From: a bacterium
Lineage (GTDB): Bacteria; Patescibacteriota; Patescibacteriia; Magasanikbacterales; GWA2-37-8
DNA: 5,704 nt
Assembly: GCA_021790135.1 (NCBI GenBank)
Contig: JAJYIJ010000068.1
Span: 1 to 5,704, forward strand
Direction of reading: 5' to 3'
Shown here: in pieces, positions 1-4,881 of the stretch
How the letters are laid out: each line of letters begins with the position of its first letter
Position numbering within the stretch: the first letter of the stretch is position 1
Position numbers and translations under genes: made by a program
Notes under the pieces: generated by a model
What the model was told of the DNA's origin: nothing
The model's database searches: none
The model's input: the letters and a program-made list of their open reading frames with translations, nothing else

Positions 1-1
1 C

Positions 2-166
2 CGATCTAATGTTACGGCTCTCAATGAACGCAGCGGTCCGGGATTGCAGTATGATCATGTTGGCCAATTGACGGCGGGGGAGACAGAGTCGGTCTATGCC
101 GAAGATAACGGCTGGCTGAAAGTTTCAACCGGCGACAGCTGGGTTGATGGATCCTATGTCACGAAA
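2..166 (+). repeat. SH3 repeat unit 1 (5' truncated)
   Basis: This is the first visible copy of the SH3-like unit, cut by the window edge. It is clearly diverged from units 2 and 3 (for example GLQYDHVGQLTAGETE versus AATYGRVGSLTAGNVV) but keeps SVYAEDNGWLKVS and WVDGxYVTK. Only five codons (EANAA) separate it from unit 2. Confidence 0.85.
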
Positions 167-901
167 GAAGCTAACGCCGCGCTCTATCAAGCGACCGTCA
201 ACACGAATGTTTCATCCTTGAACGAGCGTTCTGGCCCCGCCGCAACCTATGGTCGCGTGGGCAGTTTAACGGCCGGCAATGTCGTTTCGGTCTATGCCGA
301 AGATAATGGTTGGTTGAAGGTTTCAAGCAGCAATACCTGGGTTGACGGGCAGTATGTAACGAAAGGAACAACTAAAACAAGTTCTGCGAGCGCTTCGTCC
401 CAAACAGCTACAGCTAATGTCGCACTTTATCAAGCGACCGTCAACGCAAATGTTTCATCCTTGAATGAACGTTCTGGTCCCGCCGCAACCTATGGTCGCG
501 TGGGCAGTTTAACCGCCGGCAATGTTGTGTCGGTCTATGCCGAGGATAATGGCTGGTTAAAAGTTTCCAGCAGCAATACCTGGGTTGACGGGCAGTATGT
601 AACGAAAGGGGCGGCTGCAAAACCGGCTGTTCATATTTCGAGTACCGTTAATCAGAGTGCTCCTGCCAGCGAATCGAAGGAGCCATCAGATGTCCCAGAA
701 TCCGCCGCTGTCGTGTCGGGTGACCCGGGAACGGAGACAACGCCAGCATATATGGCAGCGATCAAGCGGGCCAATGCTGATTGTCGCGTGTTGGCAGTTG
801 GTTGTACTTCCTACAGTAAAACACCGCATTGTGTGGCGGCTAATCAAAAGTGCGAGGCCGAGCAGCAAGCTGCCTTTACCTTGCTTAAGCCGGCAAAGTA
901 G
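2..901 (+). CDS. SH3-repeat, probably exported protein with a four-Cys C-terminal tail (5' end outside window)
   Basis: The frame is open from the window edge (first full codon at 2) to a TAG at 899-901, giving 299 visible residues; the start lies upstream. An internal TTG at 44 falls inside the first repeat and is not a credible start. The visible part holds three copies of a bacterial SH3-like unit (SH3_3/SH3b type), recognisable by LNERSGP, VGxLTAG, SVYAEDNGWLKV and WVDGxYVTK. A Ser/Pro/Glu-rich linker follows (about bases 608-750), then a tail with four cysteines spaced C-x6-C-x8-C-x6-C. Bacterial SH3 domains usually bind cell wall or surface ligands in exported proteins, and the flexible linker and paired cysteines suit an extracytoplasmic location. 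No signal peptide or enzymatic domain is visible, because the N-terminus is missing. It could be a wall-binding module of a hydrolase or a purely structural surface protein; the exact function is unknown. Confidence 0.85.
   Translation, partial: RSNVTALNERSGPGLQYDHVGQLTAGETESVYAEDNGWLKVSTGDSWVDGSYVTKEANAALYQATVNTNVSSLNERSGPAATYGRVGSLTAGNVVSVYAEDNGWLKVSSSNTWVDGQYVTKGTTKTSSASASSQTATANVALYQATVNANVSSLNERSGPAATYGRVGSLTAGNVVSVYAEDNGWLKVSSSNTWVDGQYVTKGAAAKPAVHISSTVNQSAPASESKEPSDVPESAAVVSGDPGTETTPAYMAAIKRANADCRVLAVGCTSYSKTPHCVAANQKCEAEQQAAFTLLKPAK
182..364 (+). repeat. SH3 repeat unit 2
   Basis: A 61-codon unit running from LYQATVN to WVDGQYVTK. It is identical in protein to unit 3 except for one residue (VNTN versus VNAN). 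By hand alignment the DNA differs at about 14 of 183 positions, almost all of them synonymous. A 20-codon Thr/Ser/Ala-rich linker separates it from unit 3, so the unit-to-unit distance is 243 nt. Confidence 0.9.
425..607 (+). repeat. SH3 repeat unit 3
   Basis: A 61-codon unit nearly identical in protein to unit 2 (60 of 61 residues), with silent differences scattered through the DNA. It is followed by the long low-complexity linker and the Cys-containing tail rather than by another repeat, so it is the last unit of the protein. Confidence 0.9.
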
Positions 902-1337
902 AAGCAATTGTAAAAATTCGAGAATTTTTTTCAAAGTGATCGATAGCGATATTGATCACTTTTTTATTTTTTAGGATTCCACTAATTTTTTCCGGCCATT
1001 CGATAATTGTGATGGTGGTCGGCTGACCAAGATAGTCGGCGGCGCCGATGTCCAGAAGTTCTTGCTCGTTTTTGAGCCGATAAGTGTCGATGTGCACCAG
1101 AGCATTGACAGCGGAATCCTGGGGAGAAGCGGAAAGTGGATAAACGTTCATAAGCGTAAAAGTGGGGCTGGTTATTTGTTCTCGAACGCCCAGGGCTTTG
1201 GCGAGACCTTTAACAAACGTGGTTTTGCCGGCGCCGAGCTCGCCTCGGAGACACACAATGTCGCCACCAGTGAGCGTGGCAGCGAAGCGTTCGGCGATTT
1301 TTTGAGTTTCTTTTTCAGAGTGACTTGTTATTTGCAT
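885..1337 (-). CDS. tsaE: TsaE, tRNA N6-threonylcarbamoyladenosine (t6A37) biosynthesis ATPase
   Basis: TsaE is the ATPase that works with TsaB and TsaD to put threonylcarbamoyl on A37 of ANN-decoding tRNAs. Seen here, numbering from the ATG at 1337 (150 aa): Walker A GELGAGKTT at 32-40, the conserved SPTFTL at 57-62, HIDTYRL at 82-88 and IIEWPE at 112-117. These match E. coli TsaE motif for motif, and the length is usual for the family. Start choice: an ATG at 1346 (adding MPS) and a TTG at 1388 also stay in frame. The ATG at 1337 is preferred because TAAAAT ends 8 nt upstream of it, which would give an essentially leaderless mRNA; no start has a Shine-Dalgarno site. The gene converges on the SH3 gene, with its TAA (885-887) inside that gene's last codons. 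Upstream it diverges from gatC. It carries a short insertion (about residues 68-80) between SPTFTL and HIDTYRL. Confidence 0.95.
   Translation of the reverse strand: MQITSHSEKETQKIAERFAATLTGGDIVCLRGELGAGKTTFVKGLAKALGVREQITSPTFTLMNVYPLSASPQDSAVNALVHIDTYRLKNEQELLDIGAADYLGQPTTITIIEWPEKISGILKNKKVINIAIDHFEKNSRIFTIASTLPA
933..972 (+). terminator. Rho-independent terminator of the SH3-repeat gene
   Basis: The 9-bp inverted repeat AAAGTGATC (933-941) and GATCACTTT (954-962) encloses a 12-nt loop. It is followed by a T-rich run (TTTATTTTTT) to 972. It begins 32 nt after the TAG of the SH3 gene. It lies wholly inside the convergent tsaE coding sequence, over about TsaE residues 122-135, so these bases serve both as terminator and as coding sequence. 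On the minus strand the stem is not followed directly by a clean T run, so it looks mainly one-directional. A weaker A/T-only inverted repeat sits just upstream at 912-929. Confidence 0.8.
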
Positions 1338-1357
1338 ACTAGGCATTTTATTTGCAT
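1328..1357. repeat. 10-bp direct repeat at the tsaE start
   Basis: TTATTTGCAT occurs at 1328-1337 and again at 1348-1357, 20 bp apart (about two helical turns), flanking the candidate tsaE -10 hexamer. It could be an operator pair or simply a small duplication in the spacer; the first copy also encodes the first codons of tsaE. Confidence 0.35.
1345..1350 (-). promoter_or_regulatory. Candidate -10 element for tsaE (leaderless geometry)
   Basis: Read on the minus strand the hexamer is TAAAAT (5 of 6 to TATAAT). Its last base is 8 nt before the A of the ATG at 1337, so transcription would start about one base before the codon. No good -35 is seen at 16-18 bp. The hexamer overlaps the alternative ATG at 1344-1346, so if it is used the shorter start must be the real one. 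The region is A/T-rich, so chance matches are easy. Confidence 0.4.
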
Positions 1358-1393
1358 TCAGAATGACAGATTTTTTTATGCCCGTCAATGTAG

Positions 1394-1422
1394 TTGTCAG
1401 TTTTTATTTTTTTCGTTATACT
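1394..1422 (+). promoter_or_regulatory. Sigma70-type promoter of the gatC operon
   Basis: TTGTCA at 1394-1399 (5 of 6 to TTGACA) and TATACT at 1417-1422 (5 of 6 to TATAAT) are separated by exactly 17 bp. The spacer contains a long T-rich tract. A start seven bases after the -10 falls at about 1429, one base before the gatC ATG at 1430, which predicts a leaderless transcript. It is the only full two-box promoter seen in the divergent spacer. Confidence 0.7.
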
Positions 1423-1429
1423 TACTGGT

Positions 1430-1738
1430 ATGTCACTCAGCGTTGAAGAAGTTAAAAAAATTGCTGAATTGGCGCGCATCGAATTGACCCCGGAAGAAGA
1501 AAAACGCCATGCCGAAACAATTTCGGCAGTTTTGGAATATATGAAAATTTTAAATGAAGTCGATACGAAAGACGTACCCATTACGGCGCAAGTGACTGGT
1601 CTTGAAAATGTTTTTCGAGAAGATGTGGTACGCGAGTGTCCGCCGGAGACGCGTCGGAAATTGCTTGATCAAATGCCATCGCTCGAAATGGATGAACTTG
1701 AAGTGCCAGGGGTTTTTAACGGTCTTGAAGAAATTTAA
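1430..1738 (+). CDS. gatC: GatC, Asp-tRNA(Asn)/Glu-tRNA(Gln) amidotransferase subunit C
   Basis: GatC is the small subunit that wraps around and stabilises GatA in the GatCAB complex, which amidates mischarged Glu-tRNA(Gln) and Asp-tRNA(Asn) in the cytoplasm. The 102-residue product has the family's signature: an N-terminal helix (LSVEEVKKIAELARIELTPEE, read in two halves at 3-12 and 13-23), LNEVDTKDV near 42-50, and VTGLENVFREDVV near 56-68, ending with VPGVF near 93-97. Length is normal. The frame is open further upstream (to about 1394), but the ATG at 1430 matches the family start and sits at the predicted transcription start; there is no Shine-Dalgarno site. It is first in a tight rightward operon with a MazG-like gene, gatA and a LOG-family gene. 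GatB, which completes the enzyme, is not in the window. Confidence 0.95.
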   Translation: MSLSVEEVKKIAELARIELTPEEEKRHAETISAVLEYMKILNEVDTKDVPITAQVTGLENVFREDVVRECPPETRRKLLDQMPSLEMDELEVPGVFNGLEEI

Positions 1739-1749
1739 CGTAAATTTTT

Positions 1750-2037
1750 ATGACTATCCAAGAATTATTAAGCAAAGGCCGGGCGATCTGGGGAGAAAAA
1801 AAATTGTCTTTGACAGAGGTAATTGTACGATTGGGAAAAATCTTTGGCGATGTTTGCCGTTTTGAACGTAACGCGCCGAAGGATCGCGCCTCGCATACCG
1901 ATCAAGAGTTAAAAAAAGAATTGGGTAATTTGATTTTTTCGACCATTCGCTGGTGCGACGATTTGGGGTACCGTCCGGAAGAGTGTGTCCAGGCAGCGAT
2001 TGAATGTCAGGAGAAAGGAAAAGAAGAGCTTGTATAA
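1750..2037 (+). CDS. Small MazG-like (all-alpha NTP pyrophosphohydrolase fold) protein, tentative
   Basis: This 95-residue, probably all-helical protein lies between gatC (11-nt gap) and gatA (3-nt gap), so it is almost certainly cotranscribed and real. Its second half, KELGNLIFSTIRWCDDLGY followed by a helix with EECVQAAIE, resembles the MazG-type pattern EELGDVLFYLLRLADDLGI. The first half, LTEVIVRLGKIFGDVCR, sits where the first metal-binding helix should be. MazG-like enzymes hydrolyse (d)NTPs to NMP and pyrophosphate with two acidic pairs (ExxE and ExxD). Here the second pair reads E57-L-G-N60, and the first reads RLGK around 27-30, with E23 the nearest acid. The metal site is therefore degenerate, and catalysis is doubtful. 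It may be a divergent or non-catalytic relative, and no substrate can be assigned. The family call is by eye only. The ATG at 1750 has no Shine-Dalgarno site. Confidence 0.6.
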   Translation: MTIQELLSKGRAIWGEKKLSLTEVIVRLGKIFGDVCRFERNAPKDRASHTDQELKKELGNLIFSTIRWCDDLGYRPEECVQAAIECQEKGKEELV

Positions 2038-2040
2038 GTT

Positions 2041-3513
2041 ATGGGAATTAATGAGTTGACAATTGAACAAGCAGCCCTCGGCCTCCGGGAAAAAAAATTT
2101 ACCGCCGTTGATTTGACGCGTGCCTGTTTGGCTCGCATTGCCGAGCGCAATAGAGAAATTAATGCTTTTATTACTGTCCGCGAAGAAGAAGCGCTGGCTG
2201 AGGCCGCGGCGGCTGACGCCAGACTGGCGGCCGGCACCGCGGAAGCCTTGACCGGAATTCCTTTTAGCGTTAAAGACGCAATTATCACCAAGGACGTCCG
2301 TTCGACCGGCGCCGCCAAGATTTTGGACAACTATACACCGCCATTTGAAGCAACCGTTATCAGCAAAATTCGGCAGCAAGGGGCGGTGCTTCTCGGAAAA
2401 AATAATTGCGATGCTTTTGGTCACGGGGCCAGCAATGAAAATAGCATGTATGGTCCAGTTCGCAATCCCCACGATTTGAAGAAAGTGGCCGGCGGCTCCA
2501 GCGGCGGTTCGGCGGCGGCGGTGGCGGACAGCCAGTGTCTTTTTGCTATTGCCGAAGACACCGGCGGATCGATCCGGCAACCTGCCAGCTTGTGCGGCGT
2601 GGTTGGGCTGCGTCCGAGCTATGGCCGCAATTCCCGTTTCGGTATCATGCCAATGGCTTCCTCGCTCGATACGGTCGGCCCACTGACTAAAACGGTTAAG
2701 GATATCGCGATTGTGCTGAAAGCAATAGCTGGGCAAGATTCGAAAGACGCTACGACCGTTCCGGACGGCGTGCCGGATTATGAGGCAGAGTTACAAAAAA
2801 AGAACGGCGGATTGAGGGGCGTACGAGTTGGCATTCCCCAGGAATATTTTTCTGCTACCAGCGGGTTGGCTGCGGATGGGGGAGTGCTGCTTCATCCGGA
2901 AGTCCAAAGACTTACCAAGGAGAGCGTTGAAAAATTGAAAGAAGCTGGGGCAGAGATAGTTAATGTCAGTTTGCCACATACCAAGTATTCGGTCGCAGTG
3001 TATTATATCATCGTGCCGAGTGAAGATAGTTCGAATTTAGCTCGGCTTGACGGCGTGCGCTACGGCGTTCGGGCCACAACGAATGATTTGTACAAGCTCT
3101 ATGCCGAATCGCGGGCAAACGGTTTTCCCGAAGAAGTTAAGCGGCGAATTCTGATCGGGACGTATGCTCTTTCGGCCGGGTACTACGACGCCTATTACAA
3201 AAAAGCCCAACAAGTGCGTACACTCATCCGGCGTGATTTTGATGCTGTTTTTCAAAAGGTTGATGTCCTCTTGACCCCCACGTCTCCGTTTCCGGCTTTT
3301 GGAATTGGGGAGAAAGCGAATGACCCCTTGGCGATGTATTTGGCTGATGTGATGGTCGCGCCAGCTGCGGTGGCTGGGATGCCGGCCATTTCAATCCCCG
3401 CCGGCACAACAAGCGATAATTTGCCGGTTGGTCTTCAGCTGATTGGTCCACGTCTTTCTGAAAATACCCTTCTATCATTTGCTTACGAATTAGAAAAAAT
3501 CTATGCCCTCTAA
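2041..3513 (+). CDS. gatA: GatA, Asp-tRNA(Asn)/Glu-tRNA(Gln) amidotransferase subunit A (amidase)
   Basis: GatA is the glutaminase/amidase subunit. It releases ammonia from Gln (or Asn), which travels to GatB to amidate Glu-tRNA(Gln) or Asp-tRNA(Asn). The 490-residue product is full length and is an amidase-signature enzyme. The Ser-cisSer-Lys triad is visible: K78 in PFSVKDA, S153 in GGSSGGSAAA, and S177 in DTGGSIRQPA. The spacing is the same as I recall for Staphylococcus aureus GatA K79/S154/S178. Other conserved blocks are GAVLLGKNN near 114-122, SSNLARLDGVRYG, KRRILIGTYALSAGYYDAYY, and DPLAMYLADVMVAPA with the substrate-binding Asp. One deviation is AEDTGGS where GSDTGGS is usual; the nucleophile is intact. 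The ATG at 2041 is three bases after the preceding stop, which suggests translational coupling. The 3' end overlaps the LOG-family gene by 11 nt. Confidence 0.97.
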   Translation: MGINELTIEQAALGLREKKFTAVDLTRACLARIAERNREINAFITVREEEALAEAAAADARLAAGTAEALTGIPFSVKDAIITKDVRSTGAAKILDNYTPPFEATVISKIRQQGAVLLGKNNCDAFGHGASNENSMYGPVRNPHDLKKVAGGSSGGSAAAVADSQCLFAIAEDTGGSIRQPASLCGVVGLRPSYGRNSRFGIMPMASSLDTVGPLTKTVKDIAIVLKAIAGQDSKDATTVPDGVPDYEAELQKKNGGLRGVRVGIPQEYFSATSGLAADGGVLLHPEVQRLTKESVEKLKEAGAEIVNVSLPHTKYSVAVYYIIVPSEDSSNLARLDGVRYGVRATTNDLYKLYAESRANGFPEEVKRRILIGTYALSAGYYDAYYKKAQQVRTLIRRDFDAVFQKVDVLLTPTSPFPAFGIGEKANDPLAMYLADVMVAPAAVAGMPAISIPAGTTSDNLPVGLQLIGPRLSENTLLSFAYELEKIYAL

Positions 3514-4855
3514 ACAAGCAGAGGAAATTGAACTCGGCAAGCTGAGCGGGGCGGTGGCGCACGAACAAGAACATGGGGCGGCCATTAATTTCCGGGACAG
3601 CTGGCGAATTTTTCGGATTGTTGCCGAACTAGTGGAAGGCTATCAATTTTTAAGTACCCTTGAGCGAGAAGTAATCGTTCTTGGTTCGGCGCGAATGCCG
3701 CCGAATTCAAAATATTATAAAACAGCGGAAACATTTGGTCGTCTCCTTGCCAAAGCTGGTTTTACCACGATCACTGGCGGCGGGCCTGGCATCATGGAAG
3801 CGGCGAATAAAGGGGCCTTTGAGGCTGGTGGCATGTCAGTCGGTTTGAATATTGAGTTGCCATCCGAACAGCGGTTGAATCCATACGTCAAAAAATCAAC
3901 CTCATTTTATTATTTTTTTACACGCAAGGTGATGCTCACCAGCCCGGGCAACGCCTTCGTGTTTTTTCCTGGCGGCTTCGGTACGCTTGATGAATTTTTT
4001 GAAGTTGTTGATTATATGGAGCTGGGATTCATGAATAAAGCTCCAATCGTTTTGGTTGGTAAAGAATTTTGGAATCCGATTATCTCCTTTATTCGGGATA
4101 AGTCGGTCAATATCGTTCATGCGCAGGCGGAGAGTGAACTGGATAAATGGTATGTGGTCGATACGGCCGAAGAGGCTTTTGACATCATTAAAGACGTACC
4201 TGACCAAATCGACAGCTGCACAATCGATTCGACCAGCCCTTTGTGCCAGGAGGGAGCGACGGATTGGCGTGTATTTCGTATCATGGCGGAGCTCGTCGAT
4301 GGTTTTGAGTTTTTGACTAATATCAAGAACGATGTGACCGTGCTTGGCACCAAGAGTCTTTTGCCGGGGTCACCGTATTATCAAGCGGCATATGAAACTG
4401 GCAAACTTCTCGCCGATCGCAACCACAGTGTGATTACGGGTGGCGGGCCAGGGGCGATGGAAGCAGTGAACCGTGGTGCTTTTGAACGTGGCGGCGAGAG
4501 CATCGGTATTAATATGCGTCTTGGTGCGCACGAACGGGTTAACCATTTTACGACCCGTTCAATCAGCTTTTTCTTTCCCTTTGTACGTAAACAAATTATC
4601 ACGGCACCCTCAGAGGCTTTTATCTTTTTCCCTGGCGGTTTCGGGACCTTGCATCAGATGTTCGAACTTTTGACTTTGCAAGAGACAAAAAAAGCCGCGC
4701 CGATCCCGTTGGTTTTGTATGATAAAATTTTTTGGCAGCCGCTGGTCGATATCGTGCATCATCTGTTTACTGAATTTAAAACTATCAGCCAAGTCGATGA
4801 AAGCATCCTTCGTTTTGCTAATACGCCGGAGGAAATCATGCACCATATACCTTAG
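3503..4855 (+). CDS. Tandem two-domain LOG-family (TIGR00730-like Rossmann) protein; second domain degenerate
   Basis: The 450-residue protein is a head-to-tail duplication of one LOG-type (lysine decarboxylase-like, Rossmann) domain with a period of about 221 residues. LOG enzymes hydrolyse nucleoside monophosphates at the N-glycosidic bond, as in cytokinin activation, using an Arg and the Glu of PGGxGTxxE. Domain 1 (about 33-232) has GSARMPP at 61-67, TGGGPGIMEAAN at 91-102, TRK with R141, and PGGFGTLDE at 156-164 with E164, so it looks catalytically competent. Domain 2 (about 254-450) keeps TGGGPGAMEAVN and VRK (R362), but reads PGGFGTLHQ at 377-385, with Gln385 replacing the Glu, and GTKSLLP in place of GSARMPP. 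It is probably inactive. Each half begins with the same helix (SWRIFRIVAELVEG; DWRVFRIMAELVDG). It starts inside the end of gatA (11-nt overlap, different frame), so translation is probably coupled. The substrate is unknown; a nucleotide-salvage or housecleaning role is only a guess. Confidence 0.92.
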   Translation: MPSKQAEEIELGKLSGAVAHEQEHGAAINFRDSWRIFRIVAELVEGYQFLSTLEREVIVLGSARMPPNSKYYKTAETFGRLLAKAGFTTITGGGPGIMEAANKGAFEAGGMSVGLNIELPSEQRLNPYVKKSTSFYYFFTRKVMLTSPGNAFVFFPGGFGTLDEFFEVVDYMELGFMNKAPIVLVGKEFWNPIISFIRDKSVNIVHAQAESELDKWYVVDTAEEAFDIIKDVPDQIDSCTIDSTSPLCQEGATDWRVFRIMAELVDGFEFLTNIKNDVTVLGTKSLLPGSPYYQAAYETGKLLADRNHSVITGGGPGAMEAVNRGAFERGGESIGINMRLGAHERVNHFTTRSISFFFPFVRKQIITAPSEAFIFFPGGFGTLHQMFELLTLQETKKAAPIPLVLYDKIFWQPLVDIVHHLFTEFKTISQVDESILRFANTPEEIMHHIP

Positions 4856-4869
4856 CCAGAGACTTAATT

Positions 4870-4875
4870 CATAAT
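4870..4875 (+). promoter_or_regulatory. Candidate -10 element for lgt (leaderless geometry)
   Basis: CATAAT (5 of 6 to TATAAT) ends 7 nt before the lgt ATG at 4882, so the predicted transcription start coincides with the A of the start codon. There is no recognisable -35 at 16-18 bp and no TGn extension. It may add an internal promoter to the gatC operon, or be a chance match in an A/T-rich 26-nt gap. Confidence 0.4.
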
Positions 4876-4881
4876 TCTGTT

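Noticed and set aside
2..607. A CRISPR-like or satellite array
   Set aside because: The repeats are about 180 nt, in frame, diverged mostly at silent sites, and encode SH3 domains; they are protein repeats.
912..929. A/T-rich inverted repeat AAAAATT...AATTTTT as a terminator
   Set aside because: The stem is nearly all A-T pairs with a four-base loop and would be weak. The hairpin at 933-962 is far better for the plus strand, so this is at most an accessory for tsaE on the minus strand.
1386..1388. TTG at 1388 as the start of tsaE
   Set aside because: It adds 17 residues that do not resemble the TsaE N-terminus. ATG codons at 1346 and 1337 match the family start better, and 1337 has a suitably placed -10 hexamer.
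1062..1487. A 141-codon plus-strand open frame across tsaE and the start of gatC
   Set aside because: It is antisense to the conserved Walker A region of tsaE and ends in the wrong frame inside gatC; there is no family resemblance.
2009..2019. AGGAG/AAAGGA as the ribosome binding site of gatA
   Set aside because: These purine runs end 21 to 27 nt before the ATG, well beyond normal spacing, and they encode the end of the preceding protein; coupling to the upstream stop is more likely.
1750..2037. The small gene as the antitoxin MazE or a toxin-antitoxin component
   Set aside because: There is no partner toxin gene beside it, it sits tightly within the gat operon, and the helical ELGN pattern points to the MazG-type pyrophosphohydrolase fold, which is unrelated to MazE/MazF.
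1909..2736. A 275-codon open frame on the minus strand over the MazG-like gene and gatA
   Set aside because: It lies opposite two well-supported genes, its translation has no recognisable domain, and its composition (many Arg, Cys, Phe and Asn in no order) is that of an antisense shadow.
3224..3574. A 116-codon minus-strand open frame across the gatA/LOG-family junction
   Set aside because: It is opposite conserved coding sequence of two genes, and its Pro/Gln-rich translation shows no domain.
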